Shown: positions 1 through 9,091, counted from the first letter of the stretch. The stretch: DNA of 47,452 nucleotides from Opitutaceae bacterium (GCA_016715765.1 JADJZJ010000037.1:1-47452), one strand, 5' to 3'. A program made the numbers and translations. Notes: generated from the sequence alone by a model not told the origin.

Positions 1-54
1 GGAGCGGCTTTACGCCGCGAGGTTGCGCGTTCGATCGCGGCGTAAAGCCGCTCC
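1..54. repeat. Palindromic repeat, family R2 (copy 1)
   Basis: Two perfect 20-bp inverted arms, GGAGCGGCTTTACGCCGCGA at 1-20 and its reverse complement at 35-54, are separated by 14 bases. The window edge may cut the outer bases of the left arm. The same element recurs at 42193-42252. It is non-coding and resembles a REP/BIME hairpin. Confidence 0.85.
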
Positions 55-60
55 TACAAT

Positions 61-111
61 AGGGACCGGGAATGGTCCCTTTACCCTGAGCGTGAGTCGA
101 CTGATCGACTC
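61..111 (-). terminator. Possible terminator hairpins after the lectin-like gene
   Basis: Two short dyads follow the lectin-like gene in its direction of transcription: GAGTCGA/TCGACTC (94-100 and 105-111, overlapping the stop codon) and AGGGACC/GGTCCCT (61-67 and 74-80). Neither is followed by a convincing run of T, so a termination role is only inferred. Confidence 0.3.
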
Positions 112-943
112 AGCGCAGGCGCGAGCGGTACAGCCAGCCGAGGCCGGCGAGGCCGAGCGCGAGCAGGGGCAGGGTGCTGGAGCCTTCCGGCACGCTGCCG
201 ATGGGGGCGTAATTGCTCTCAAACTCCCAGTTCAGGATATCGTGATTGCCCCAGGCCGCGCCCGTGCCGGAGGTGAAGCCGACATACGCGTTGGGCGTGC
301 CCAGCAGGGTCGCGAGATTGACATTGTGGGTCAGCGTGGCGCCGCCCGGGCGCAGGCCGGTCTGGTTCACCCGCACCTCAAGCTGATTGGTGCTGCCATT
401 GTAATCGACCCACGCGGTCCAGATGTTGCCGTCGTTGAACCTTGGCAGAACTCCGGCCTGAACCACGGAGTCGATGTTGCCGTTCAAATCGACGCCGACG
501 TGGTTGCCGTTGTTGTCGTCCCAGCCGCCGTTGTTGTAGGTATCGAACTCGATGCCGACGCTCGGGTTGATGCCCTGATAGCCGATGCCGCCGCCGGCAC
601 CGCCGACATTGTTGGACACCGTCTGCACGACAAACACGAGGCCGTCGGCGCCGGAGCCGTTTTCATCGCCGATGCCACCGGAGCCCGTGATCTGGAATTG
701 GAACCGCGTGCTGAACGAGTTGAGGTTGTTCAACGCCAGCGTGGTCGTGGAGAACGCGGATCCGGACTGCCAGCCGCTGGCGGGAGTCAGGCGCAGGACG
801 TTGCCGGCCTGGGCCGTACTGCCATTCAGGGTGAGACCGCTGACGCTGCTGAAATCATTGAAATCGATCGACGAAGCCTGGGTCGTGGCGACGAGTGCGA
901 GGCTGGAAAGCAGTAGAGCCTTCAGGGGAAGGTGAAGTTTCAT
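110..943 (-). CDS. Secreted L-type lectin-like protein with VPEGSS C-terminal sorting tail
   Basis: Predicted exported protein of 277 residues. Residues 1-24 form a signal peptide (MKLHLP, then a hydrophobic stretch ending TQASS). Residues 25-245 look like a legume/L-type lectin beta-sandwich: ADGLVFVVQ near 99-107, GIEFDTYNN near 130-138 and NHVGVDLNG near 148-155 are the carbohydrate- and metal-binding signature segments of that fold. The C terminus from residue 251 is VPEGSST, a hydrophobic helix, then Arg-rich YRSRLR, which is the layout of PEP-CTERM/VPDSG-CTERM sorting signals. The ATG at 943 was chosen because it starts the signal peptide; the open frame continues upstream to 1168 without similarity. 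The AT-rich stretch just upstream probably holds the promoter. Ligand unknown. Surface or exopolysaccharide location is inferred from the tail. Confidence 0.8.
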   Translation of the reverse strand: MKLHLPLKALLLSSLALVATTQASSIDFNDFSSVSGLTLNGSTAQAGNVLRLTPASGWQSGSAFSTTTLALNNLNSFSTRFQFQITGSGGIGDENGSGADGLVFVVQTVSNNVGGAGGGIGYQGINPSVGIEFDTYNNGGWDDNNGNHVGVDLNGNIDSVVQAGVLPRFNDGNIWTAWVDYNGSTNQLEVRVNQTGLRPGGATLTHNVNLATLLGTPNAYVGFTSGTGAAWGNHDILNWEFESNYAPIGSVPEGSSTLPLLALGLAGLGWLYRSRLR

Positions 944-1274
944 GACGGGTGGGGTTAGATGAATATGGCTAACGGGGATAATAAGCAGTCCTTGCGCCAG
1001 AATTATTTGAAATTTGGCAAGATTTTCATTTTCAGTAGTTTGAAAACATGGATTGAAATGGGCTTTGGCGACCGGAGGGTGAATTTGTAAGGCCGGCCGA
1101 CACTTGATGGGCGAGGTGTTGAGGGGTTGGATCCCTGGGAGCGCGACCGCCCTCGGTCGCAATCTCAAGCAGTCGGTTGGTTTATCAGGCTACTGCAGAT
1201 GGATGAAACCGGTAATGTGGGATGTCCACCCGCATGCGTACAATTGCGACCGAGGGCGGTCGCGCTCCCAAACC
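944..1274. other. Intergenic region with AT-rich leader and an R1 repeat pair
   Basis: This gene-free stretch has two parts. Bases 944-1080 are clearly AT-richer than the surroundings and lie directly upstream of the lectin-like gene, so they probably hold its promoter; no confident -35/-10 pair is visible. Bases 1137-1269 are an inverted pair of R1 palindromes. Confidence 0.5.
1137..1269. repeat. Inverted pair of R1 palindromes
   Basis: A 27-bp element containing GCGACCGCCCTCGGTCGC (7-bp stem, CCCT loop) lies at 1137-1163, and its perfect reverse complement at 1243-1269. The spacer is 79 bp. The same pair arrangement recurs at 3309-3442 and 40883-41024, with a single copy at 10964. It looks like a BIME or small non-autonomous mobile element. 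Confidence 0.85.
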
Positions 1275-3230
1275 CTACCTCGAACTGAAGAGCTTTTCTC
1301 CGCGGCGTTGGATCGCGAGCGCCTCGATGCGCATGCCCATCCGGTAGTCGCGGGCGAAGAAAGTCAGGAAGTCGGCGCGGGTCATCACCAGGCAGCGGCT
1401 GTCTTCCAGGGCCACCACATCCGCCGTGGCAATGCCGTGCTCGAGCAGGCTGATCTCGCCGAAGTAGTCGCCGGCGTGGAGCCGGCGCAGCGATTTTTTG
1501 CCATCACGCACCTCGAAGGCGCCGTCGAAGATGAGGAAGAACCAGATGTTGCCCTCGTTCTTGTTCAGCACCTGGGTGCCGGCCTGGTAGCGCTGGGTGC
1601 GGCACCGCTGGGCATAGCGCAGCAGGTCGTCGAAGGGCCAGCCGCCGAGGATGGTGAGGCGGCCGAGGAAGGCGGCGCTCTGCAGCAGCGCGCGCACATG
1701 CTCGCCGCCCATCTTGTTGACGATGAGCTGGTCGAAGTCCGACTTGCCCAGTCGCAGCAGCCGGCCGGGCCGGGCGGCGCGGATGGTGGTGGTGCGCGTG
1801 GAGTTGTCCAGCAGCGCAATTTCGCCGAAGCCGTCGCCCGGATTCAGCCAGCCGATCGTCTTCTTGCGGCGGGAGGGCGCGGGCTGGTTCTTGAGCACTT
1901 CAAACACTCCTTCCATCACCACGTAAAAGGCGTCGCCGGGATCGTCCTCATTGAAGATCACCTGTTTGCGTTCGACCGTCACCGGCGTCATCGTCTGGGC
2001 GAGCGCCTTGAGGTCGTCGTCCGAGAGTCCGCGGAAGAGCGGCACGCTGCGCAGGGCGGCGGGATTGTCGCCGGCGTTCAGGGCGGCGGTGTCGATGCGC
2101 GTCTGGCTGAGGCGCAGGGGACTGGTCAGCGCCCGGCGGATCAGCCAATGCCGGATGAGGGCCCAGCACAGGAACAGCAGGGCCAGCACCGGGACGGCGG
2201 CGACGACGTAGAGCGCGTCGTTGACATAATGGTGGAAGCGACCCTGCGGACCGAACAGGCGCCACACCGCGGCGTAAAGGCCGGGACGGCACCATTGCAG
2301 GACCAGGCCGAGCAGCCCCGCCCAGATCAGACCCCAGGTGATCCACAGCAGGCCGAAGCGCGAGGTCCGGCCGGCCCACCACACCTTGAAGCGCGCCCAG
2401 AAATCCTTCTGCCGCGGCTCGAAGAGGAAGCCCGTGGACACCGTGAAAACCGTCGATTCGACCAGCGTGCCGAGGAATTGACGGGCGGCGCTTTGCGGGA
2501 TCGGGGCCAGCACGTAGAAGACACCGGCCAGCAGGGGTGCGAGCCAGGTGGGTTCGTACCATGCGGCCGCGGCGGTGCCCGCCAGCAGGGGCATCAACCG
2601 CATGATGGCCACCGTCTGCTCGCAGGCGGTGCCGCCCATGGCCGCCTCCCGGGTGTCGACGCGGAAATGCGGCCACAGCCGTTGCCAGTGAAAACGCACG
2701 CGCCGCACCTCGCACCCGGCGCCGGCGAGCACGCTGGCCGCCAAAAACTCGCCCAGGCTGAGGAGCGCGCACATCGAGAGCCACCCCCACAGCAGGCCCA
2801 GATTCCAGGCGGGGGCGATCCACGGCCGCGGGGCGACGACGAGGGTGCCGATGGCCAGGAGCAGAATGGGCCGGGCCAGAAACAGGGCGACCCGCGGCGG
2901 CAGCCGCAGCCACCAGCGGCGCGCGAGGGAGGGTGCGGGCACCTCGTCCTCGGAGATCAGCACGCCGGCGGCATTGGCCTGCAGGACCAATTCATAGTAT
3001 TCGTTCAGCGGCGGGCAGCGGTTTTCCGACAGCAGCCGCACCAGCACCTCGGGCACGGTCACGGGCTGGGCAAACCCGTCCACCAATATGGCCGCCTGGG
3101 CCGGGGTGAGCACGAGATGCCGGGTGCCGCCCGCGGTGCGGAGCAGGGAGACCCCCTTCCGGTTGCTGCTGCGCCGGATGGACGGGGCGATCCGGAGGCG
3201 GGCGTTGGTCAGCAAGTCCGTCTGAAGCAT
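1275..3230 (-). CDS. Membrane protein: PqqD-like + degenerate M50-like core + two cyclic-nucleotide-binding domains
   Basis: A 651-residue protein. The N-terminal 110 residues resemble a PqqD-like winged helix (LRTAGGTRHLVLTPAQAAIL). Residues about 115-400 are several membrane segments matching the M50 site-2-protease layout of RiPP-associated zinc peptidases, including a segment PHFRVDTREAAMGG that aligns with the family's P-x-F-x-V-D-x motif. However, the HExxH zinc motif is replaced by GEFLA, so proteolysis is unlikely. The C-terminal half has two cNMP-binding folds. The first has FGEIALLDNSTRTT with the phosphate-binding Arg; the second has FGEISLLEHGIATA, where that Arg is Ala. I infer a nucleotide-sensing membrane protein, possibly responding to the cyclase at 13986. 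The ATG at 3230 was chosen because upstream residues are repeat-derived. No peptide substrate gene is adjacent. Confidence 0.75.
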   Translation of the reverse strand: MLQTDLLTNARLRIAPSIRRSSNRKGVSLLRTAGGTRHLVLTPAQAAILVDGFAQPVTVPEVLVRLLSENRCPPLNEYYELVLQANAAGVLISEDEVPAPSLARRWWLRLPPRVALFLARPILLLAIGTLVVAPRPWIAPAWNLGLLWGWLSMCALLSLGEFLAASVLAGAGCEVRRVRFHWQRLWPHFRVDTREAAMGGTACEQTVAIMRLMPLLAGTAAAAWYEPTWLAPLLAGVFYVLAPIPQSAARQFLGTLVESTVFTVSTGFLFEPRQKDFWARFKVWWAGRTSRFGLLWITWGLIWAGLLGLVLQWCRPGLYAAVWRLFGPQGRFHHYVNDALYVVAAVPVLALLFLCWALIRHWLIRRALTSPLRLSQTRIDTAALNAGDNPAALRSVPLFRGLSDDDLKALAQTMTPVTVERKQVIFNEDDPGDAFYVVMEGVFEVLKNQPAPSRRKKTIGWLNPGDGFGEIALLDNSTRTTTIRAARPGRLLRLGKSDFDQLIVNKMGGEHVRALLQSAAFLGRLTILGGWPFDDLLRYAQRCRTQRYQAGTQVLNKNEGNIWFFLIFDGAFEVRDGKKSLRRLHAGDYFGEISLLEHGIATADVVALEDSRCLVMTRADFLTFFARDYRMGMRIEALAIQRRGEKLFSSR

Positions 3231-3308
3231 GGCAACGATGTGGAGCAAGCCGGCTTGCCACACAATCCCGAAGGCGATGTTGGGGCGGGGTTCACAAATA
3301 ATTATCCT

Positions 3309-3442
3309 GGGAGCGCGACCGCCCTCGGTCGCAATTGGGCTCATGCCGATGAATTGCCCGCATAACTGGTTTCGGCGGCCGGCAGTTATTCGATTAACTT
3401 GCGACCATGCGTAAGATTGCGACCGGGGGCGGTCGCGCTCCC
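3309..3442. repeat. Inverted pair of R1 palindromes
   Basis: The forward copy is at 3309-3335 and the inverted copy at 3416-3442 (one substitution: the loop reads GGGG instead of AGGG). The spacer is 80 bp, nearly identical in length to the 1137-1269 pair, and shares CATGCGTA just before the second arm. It lies between the CNB protein and the DUF4202 gene. Confidence 0.85.
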
Positions 3443-3447
3443 AGCGA

Positions 3448-4029
3448 TCAATTTTCCACCGCTTCGCGCACCAGCGCGGCGATCACGGGGGGCAACTCCA
3501 GCCCGCCGGCGGCCTGCTGCGCGGCGGGGCTGAGCTTCCGCCAGGTCTTGCGCAGGATGTCCACGAACTTTTCCCGCGGGTAATCCGCGTGTTGCGCGGC
3601 GAAGGCGCCGATCTCGTTCTCCAGAAACACCAGCACCGCGGCATCTTCCAGCGCCTGCGTGCCGGGGTTGGTCTTCAGTCCGCTCTTGGCCACCCAGACC
3701 GCCACCTCATCCGCCTCCGCGGCCGTCACGCCGGCAGTGAGGAGCAACTCGCGGGCGCGGCCGGCCTGCTTGGCGTAGAGACTGCGGCGCCAGGCGTGGT
3801 ACCCGGGTTTGTCCATGGGAAAGGTGGTGCGCGGCACCGACCAGCGTTCAAGGTGCTGGCACCGCGCGGCGAGCCGCAGGAGCGGACTGGCGCCGGGCAC
3901 GAGCCGGACCACCCACGCCTCGACCCGGTCGGCATACGCCATTTCCGCCGGCCGGCCGTCGGCCGTGCGCGCCGGGTCCGCGGCATGGGCGTCGTCGATC
4001 AGTTCACGGGCGCGGACGAAGGGATCCAT
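3448..4029 (-). CDS. DUF4202 family protein
   Basis: A 193-residue soluble protein with no signal peptide or membrane segment. It matches the DUF4202 pattern along its whole length: an N-terminal FVRARELIDDAHAADP, an internal LAARCQHLERWSVPRTTFP block, GYHAWRRSL, and EDAAVLVFLENEIGAF before a C-terminal ILRKTWRKLSPAAQQ. The Cys-Gln-His and Arg-Trp pair in the central block and the ED pair are the family's conserved polar residues. The molecular function of DUF4202 is not established; distant similarity to HD-type hydrolases is possible but not provable here. The ATG at 4029 is preferred because the longer frame to 4173 translates an R3 repeat arm. It is flanked on both sides by repeat pairs and appears monocistronic. 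Confidence 0.85.
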   Translation of the reverse strand: MDPFVRARELIDDAHAADPARTADGRPAEMAYADRVEAWVVRLVPGASPLLRLAARCQHLERWSVPRTTFPMDKPGYHAWRRSLYAKQAGRARELLLTAGVTAAEADEVAVWVAKSGLKTNPGTQALEDAAVLVFLENEIGAFAAQHADYPREKFVDILRKTWRKLSPAAQQAAGGLELPPVIAALVREAVEN

Positions 4030-4096
4030 GATCCGACAGAAGCGCGGCCCTGGAACTGTCGCAAGCCACCGCTTCGGCCAATGGCCCGGACGAATC

Positions 4097-4193
4097 GTAG
4101 CTACGAGCGTGAGCGAGTGGAGGGCTGGCGTCGCAGATGGCAGACCGGGGACGGGAGATCGGGCCGGCACCACTCGCTCACGCTCGTAGCCAC
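4097..4193. repeat. Inverted pair, family R3 (copy 1)
   Basis: The arm GTAGCTACGAGCGTGAGCGA... at 4097-4120 is repeated inverted at 4170-4193 with one mismatch (GTAGCCAC). The spacer is 49 bp. Other copies are at 16216-16288 and 44297-44369. It lies between the DUF4202 start and the 3' end of the barrel gene. Confidence 0.85.
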
Positions 4194-4230
4194 CTTCGCG
4201 ATAGAATTGTTTTCTTTCGGGGCCTTGGCA

Positions 4231-6345
4231 TCAAAACGGGAATCCGATCGAGATCAGCAGGGTGCCGGCGGGATCGAGCGGGCGGGGGTTGAGGTTGTGG
4301 CCGTATTCCACCCGCACCGGGCCGATGATGGTTTGGTAGCGCAGGCCCAGTCCGACCGAATAGAGTTTCTCCGCAAACGGGTAGTCCGCCAGCCGCGCCG
4401 CGGTTCCGACCGCATCGGCAAACACCACGACCGACCAGTTAGAGGTCAGCGCCTGCTCCAGTTCGACATTGGCCAGCACGTAGGACTTGGCGCCGATGAA
4501 CAAGCCGTTGTCCGCCCGCGGCGCGGCCTCGCCCTGCGGGTAGCCGCGGATGGAACCGTCGCCGCCCGGGAAGAAGCGCACGCTGACCGGCAGGGCGGAG
4601 TCATCCGACGCGCCGAACGTGGTCACGACGCCATGGGCCAGCCCCAGATGAATCCAGCGCCCGTCGCCCCAGGCGGTGTGATAGGAGCCGGCTAGGATGG
4701 TCTGCTGGTAAGCCACATTGCCGCCGAAGATCGGGTCGGCCCACTGGTTCTGCAGGGACACCTTGTAACCCCGGCGCGGCCGCAGCGGGTTGTCGCGCCG
4801 GTCCCGCACCAGGCCAACGTCAACGCTGCCCACGTCGGCCTGATTCTGGTCGGTGGCGCTGGTGGCCAGTTCGTTGTCGGTGTCGCGCAGGTGCTTGAAG
4901 GTGTAGCCGGTGGTCAGCGCAAACCGGAACCGGCGGACCGGCCAGAGCAGCGAGACGTTGGTGCCGTACTCCTCGTGCACAAAGGAGGGTTCCTGGCGGT
5001 GCAGGCCGAACAGGCGGACGCTGCCGTCGAGCGGCGTGCCGAACAGCTCCGGCACCGTGTAGATGAAGTCGCCCTGCGAGCTCTTCATCGATTGCACCAG
5101 CTTGACGCTGCTGATCTGGGCGCGGCCAAAGACATTGTAATGCCGCCACTCCAGTCCGCCCCGCAGCTGTTCATAACTGCCGTAGCCGGCCAGCAGGCTG
5201 ACCTCCTGCCGCCGCCCCTCGGTCAGCGCGAAGACGGCATCGCGCGTGGTGCCGTCGGCGGGTTCGTAGCGCAGGTCCACGGCGCGAAAGACGCCGAGCC
5301 GCGAAATCCGCGTCAGGCTGTTGTTGAAGCGGATGGGATTCAGGAGATCGCCCGGCGTGCTGCGGATGAAGCGTCGCAGCGTCGCTTCGCGCGTGTAGCG
5401 GTTGCCCGTGAACCGCACCGCCCCCACCCGCACTTGCGGGCCGGGGGTGATCCGGGCCACCACGGTCACGGCCACCGTGCCGTCGGGTTGGACCGCATTT
5501 TGCGGGGTGAGGGTGAATTCCACATCGGGATGGCCCCGGGTGTAATACCAGCGGCGGATGGCGGTCGCGGCATCCTGCCGCCAAAACGAATTCCATGGAC
5601 GGCCGAGGCGCTGGTCGGCAAGTCCGGCCGGGGCTTCGCCGCCGCCGGCCACCACATACTGCAATTCATGCACGAGCCACTGGCGGCCTTCCTGCACGAC
5701 CACCTTCGCGTGGACCTGTCCCGTGGCCTGGTCGACCTGGGTCACCGTCGCCGTCACGACGGCGTCCGCGTAGCCGAGCTGGTGCAGCAACTCCGTGAGA
5801 TTGCCCAGCGAGCGCCGCAGGCGGCCGGGGGAATAAATGCGCTCGGAGGCGAGCGGGATGAGCCGGCCTTCGCTGACAAACAGGGCGCGCGCCTTTTTTT
5901 CCGTGACCACGGTCAGCCCGGTGAAGCTGATTTCCCGCAGGGTGAACCGCCGGCCCCGGTCAATGTGCAGGGTGGCCGCGGTGGCGGTCAGCGGCCGGGG
6001 CAGCGGCTGCTCGAGTTGGGCGTCGAGCGGGTGGGACACGGTGCGCCCATCCGTCAGCACGGCTTCCACCGTGAGTCCGGGCGTCAGGTAACCGTCGTCG
6101 GTCAGCGTGGAAACCAGCACAATCGCGGCATCTTCCAGGACATTTGCATCCAGCGCGGTGTCGGCCCGGTTCCCGAGCAGCAGTTTCAACCGCTGTTCGG
6201 CGGTGCGGTTGCCGAACCAGCCCAGGCCGCGCACCTGCAGTTCGGCGGCGGTCAGCGGCGCGGTGGCGCCCAGGGCCAGGGCCGCGAGGAGGACGGTGCG
6301 CCAGCCGGGAATGAAGAGGATGGAGTTATTTTTCTTCATCTGCAC
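4231..6345 (-). CDS. BamA/TamA-family outer membrane protein (TamA-like)
   Basis: An outer-membrane beta-barrel assembly protein of 704 residues. A signal peptide (about 1-34, ending APLTAAE) is followed by roughly three to four POTRA repeats (about 35-370; for example VRVGAVRFTGNRYTREATLRRF). A 16-strand Omp85 barrel follows (about 380-704), containing VGLVRDRRDNPLRPRRGYK and FFPGGDGSIRGYPQGE, the strand and loop signatures of bacterial surface antigen barrels. It ends in LLISIGFPF with a C-terminal aromatic residue, typical of BAM substrates. The GTG at 6345 fits a GGAG Shine-Dalgarno 10 bases upstream better than the ATG at 6339. It overlaps the 3' end of the tamB fragment by 20 bp, implying translational coupling and a TamA-like role with TamB. 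A BamA identity is less likely given the neighbour. Confidence 0.88.
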   Translation of the reverse strand: MQMKKNNSILFIPGWRTVLLAALALGATAPLTAAELQVRGLGWFGNRTAEQRLKLLLGNRADTALDANVLEDAAIVLVSTLTDDGYLTPGLTVEAVLTDGRTVSHPLDAQLEQPLPRPLTATAATLHIDRGRRFTLREISFTGLTVVTEKKARALFVSEGRLIPLASERIYSPGRLRRSLGNLTELLHQLGYADAVVTATVTQVDQATGQVHAKVVVQEGRQWLVHELQYVVAGGGEAPAGLADQRLGRPWNSFWRQDAATAIRRWYYTRGHPDVEFTLTPQNAVQPDGTVAVTVVARITPGPQVRVGAVRFTGNRYTREATLRRFIRSTPGDLLNPIRFNNSLTRISRLGVFRAVDLRYEPADGTTRDAVFALTEGRRQEVSLLAGYGSYEQLRGGLEWRHYNVFGRAQISSVKLVQSMKSSQGDFIYTVPELFGTPLDGSVRLFGLHRQEPSFVHEEYGTNVSLLWPVRRFRFALTTGYTFKHLRDTDNELATSATDQNQADVGSVDVGLVRDRRDNPLRPRRGYKVSLQNQWADPIFGGNVAYQQTILAGSYHTAWGDGRWIHLGLAHGVVTTFGASDDSALPVSVRFFPGGDGSIRGYPQGEAAPRADNGLFIGAKSYVLANVELEQALTSNWSVVVFADAVGTAARLADYPFAEKLYSVGLGLRYQTIIGPVRVEYGHNLNPRPLDPAGTLLISIGFPF

Positions 6346-9091
6346 GCGGCTCGCTCTCCTGGGTGTAGACGCGCCATTTCAGGCCCGTGTTGTAATGGTC
6401 AAACCGGTCGTATTCGCCCACGAGCGACCATTTTTCCCGGAGCTTGTACTCGAACTCGTAGGTCTCGCGGCCCTGTTGGGAAACCTGCTGGCCGGCGGAA
6501 ATCTCCAGGCGGTCCTCGCCGCCGATGCCGAGATCCTGAAAGATCCCGCGCCCGAGATAGACCCCCAGCAAGCCGAGCCGCTGGGCGCCGGACGAGGCGG
6601 TTTCACCCGACGGCGGCTGTCCGGTCATCACCATCAGCAGCACGTCCTCGGCGGCGAGGGCCGGTGCCGACGACAGCGTGATGACCGGGGTCGGCAGCTG
6701 CCCCGTCACCTCCAGCCGCAGCTGGTAATCGCGGCGCTGCGAGGTCGCGTTCAGGTTGACCCTGGCGTGGAAGGGGTCGGCCTCGCTCAGGCGCACGAGG
6801 CCCTGCCGCACCTTGAAGGAGGCAAAGGGAAACAGCACCTGGCCCTGATCCACGGTCAGTTCGCCCACGGCCCGCGGCTCGCCGAGCGTGCCTCCCAGAT
6901 GGAAGCGGGCGGACGCGGTGCCGTTGAACACGGTGGTGCGAATCCGGATCGCCCCCGGACCGCGCACGTTGATGTCCAGCGGCCAGTGGCGGTAGGGCTC
7001 GGCCGCCACCGCGAAATACGGCGGCTGGCGGGTCACGCCGCGCGGGCCGAGGGGAAGCAGGTCGTTGAGGTTGGCCAGGACCAGGCTGTCGCGCAACGTG
7101 ACGGTGCCGGTGAGGTGCGTCACCCCCGCCGGGTCGGTCGTGGCGTGCACGTCGAGATCGTTCCGCAGGATCAACCCGGTGTTGCGCACGAGCGGCAGGT
7201 TGGAGCCCTTGAGTCCGAGGGCCAGCCGGGGTGCGGCACCGGGGACGAGCGTGACGCTGCCGTCAAGGGTGACCGGCTCGCCGCCGAGTTTGGCGCGCAA
7301 CGAGCGCACGGTGAGGGTGTGGTCGTCGAGCGTGAGATCGGCGTTGATTTCCTGCAGCGTGCCGAAGGGCGGCAGGGGCCGGGAGGCGGCATCGGTCAGA
7401 TGCAGTTCGCCCGAGAATTTGCGTCCGGGGCTGAGCTCGATCCGGGCGCGGAGGCGACCCAGGGCGGCGATGAAATGCGGGGCCCGGCGCGCGAACGGCG
7501 CGAGATCGGCATCGGGAATCTCCAGGGTGCCCCTGGCCTCTTTCCAATCGAAGGCCGCGGGTTCGCGCCACAATTGCCGCCAGCGGGCATCGTTCATTTC
7601 GACCTGGCCGCCGGCCCGCACCGCCTGGCCGTCGAGCTTGGCGGAGAAATCCGTGAGCGTCACCCGCTCGCGGCTGAACTGCAGGTCAAGCGCCAGGTCG
7701 GTGCCAGCGGGCAGCGAATAGTTTTCGCTTTTCACGGGCAGGTTCAGTTGCGCCGCCCGGAGGTGCAGGTCGCCGGCCGGCTGGCGCAGGGTGCCAGAGA
7801 GCTTCATCGTCGCCACGGGATCCTTGAGCGTCAGACCGGTCGCGGCGGACAGCACCGACCACAGGGGCGAATCGGCCGTGGTGGAGGCCGCCAGTTCCAA
7901 CGGCTGGGCTTCGTCCCACTGCAGCTGGGGCGTGGGTTGCATCTGAAAAGTCAGCGGCAACCGGCCGGTAGCCTGAGTGAGCACGCGGTCGCCTTCCACG
8001 ACGGAGAGTTCCCCGAGGTGCACGCCTTGGGCGTTACCGTTTGCCGCCAGTTTCACCTGGGCCGGTTGCGGCGTCATGGCGATCTGCGCCGAGAGGGCGG
8101 TATCAAAAACCAGGAGCTGCTCCGCGACGCGGCCGGTGGCTTGCAACGTGTGCACCCGCCAGGTAGGGCCGGCGATCGTCACCCAGTCCCGCAGCCACGC
8201 GGAGTCGAAATCGGCGACGGTCAATTCGAAGAATCCCTCCGGGCCGCCGGCACCCTTGAGATTCAACCGGCCGCTGGGACTGGTGAGTTGGAGCGGTTCC
8301 AGGCGCCATGCCGGCGCCCAAGACAGCCGGGCGGGCGAGGCCAGTGACCACACCGGCTGGCCTGCGATGGTGTGCTGGAACCGGGCCAATTGCAGACTGT
8401 GCGCGTCGAGGGTACCGGCAAAATTCAGGACGGATTGTTGGGCGGTTACCCGGGCCGACAGGATTTCCGCCTGTGCGCCTACGCCCTGCCACTGCGCGTC
8501 AATCGTCACGGGATGCAGCGGCGGCCGCCGCACCTCGGCGATCTTCAGCGAACCCTGGTGTCGCGGCGCATCGAGCGGTCCTTCGGCGGTGGCGGAAATT
8601 TCCGCCGCGCCCCAGGTCATGCCGGCCGGCAGCCAGCGGGCGAACCAGTCGGCGCCAAGCGTGGCCGCAAGGGTCGCGCCGCGCAGTTCGCGGGTCTGCC
8701 AGTTGATCGTGCCACTCGCATTCACACTGCTGGCCGCATCCAACTGCACGGCGAGCGCGGTCAATTCCAACTCGGGCCAGTGGAGAGTGCCCTCCGCCCG
8801 GGCCTGCTGCAGGGCGAAACCCGGCAGCATGACATCGGTGGACTGAAGTTGAAACGTCTGCCGGGCGGCGGCGGTGTCGCCTTGCACTTGGATCGTGCCC
8901 TTGACCAGCCCGCGTGCCTCGATCCACGGCAGTTTGGCCAGATCGGCCGCCACGGTGAGCTGGGCCGACCCGGCGGCGAGCGGTCGATCGAAGCCGAAGG
9001 TGACCGGGGCGCTCAATGTGGCCGCGGCGAAGGGTGCGTCCACGTCGAAGGCGGTCAGGACGAACTCTCTCAAGGTCCCGTGCGCGGCCAC
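6326..9091 (-). CDS. tamB: TamB, large C-terminal fragment (DUF490), frameshifted from its N terminus
   Basis: A fragment of 921 residues that carries most of TamB: a long run of amphipathic beta strands of the AsmA/TamB type and a C-terminal DUF490 domain ending in YEFEYKLREKWSLVGEYD, followed by a charged tail. TamB spans the periplasm from the inner membrane to the TamA barrel and is thought to guide lipid or protein traffic. This frame lacks the N-terminal membrane anchor, which is encoded just upstream in another frame (9070-9981). The frame is open back to a TGA at 9155-9157, and residues before the first GTG (GGETKAPPFSARVAA) still look like TamB. A 1-base indel between about 9100 and 9155 would join both into a protein of about 1,230 residues. 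The downstream TamA-like gene overlaps its stop. Confidence 0.85.
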   Translation of the reverse strand: MAAHGTLREFVLTAFDVDAPFAAATLSAPVTFGFDRPLAAGSAQLTVAADLAKLPWIEARGLVKGTIQVQGDTAAARQTFQLQSTDVMLPGFALQQARAEGTLHWPELELTALAVQLDAASSVNASGTINWQTRELRGATLAATLGADWFARWLPAGMTWGAAEISATAEGPLDAPRHQGSLKIAEVRRPPLHPVTIDAQWQGVGAQAEILSARVTAQQSVLNFAGTLDAHSLQLARFQHTIAGQPVWSLASPARLSWAPAWRLEPLQLTSPSGRLNLKGAGGPEGFFELTVADFDSAWLRDWVTIAGPTWRVHTLQATGRVAEQLLVFDTALSAQIAMTPQPAQVKLAANGNAQGVHLGELSVVEGDRVLTQATGRLPLTFQMQPTPQLQWDEAQPLELAASTTADSPLWSVLSAATGLTLKDPVATMKLSGTLRQPAGDLHLRAAQLNLPVKSENYSLPAGTDLALDLQFSRERVTLTDFSAKLDGQAVRAGGQVEMNDARWRQLWREPAAFDWKEARGTLEIPDADLAPFARRAPHFIAALGRLRARIELSPGRKFSGELHLTDAASRPLPPFGTLQEINADLTLDDHTLTVRSLRAKLGGEPVTLDGSVTLVPGAAPRLALGLKGSNLPLVRNTGLILRNDLDVHATTDPAGVTHLTGTVTLRDSLVLANLNDLLPLGPRGVTRQPPYFAVAAEPYRHWPLDINVRGPGAIRIRTTVFNGTASARFHLGGTLGEPRAVGELTVDQGQVLFPFASFKVRQGLVRLSEADPFHARVNLNATSQRRDYQLRLEVTGQLPTPVITLSSAPALAAEDVLLMVMTGQPPSGETASSGAQRLGLLGVYLGRGIFQDLGIGGEDRLEISAGQQVSQQGRETYEFEYKLREKWSLVGEYDRFDHYNTGLKWRVYTQESEPRADEEK

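Noticed and set aside
2700..2790. Active zinc protease in the CNB-domain protein
   Set aside because: The expected HExxH reads GEFLA, lacking both His ligands.
1104..3365. 753-residue plus-strand open frame
   Set aside because: It is antisense to the CNB-domain protein, with low-complexity composition (Gly, Gln, Arg, His) and no recognisable motif.
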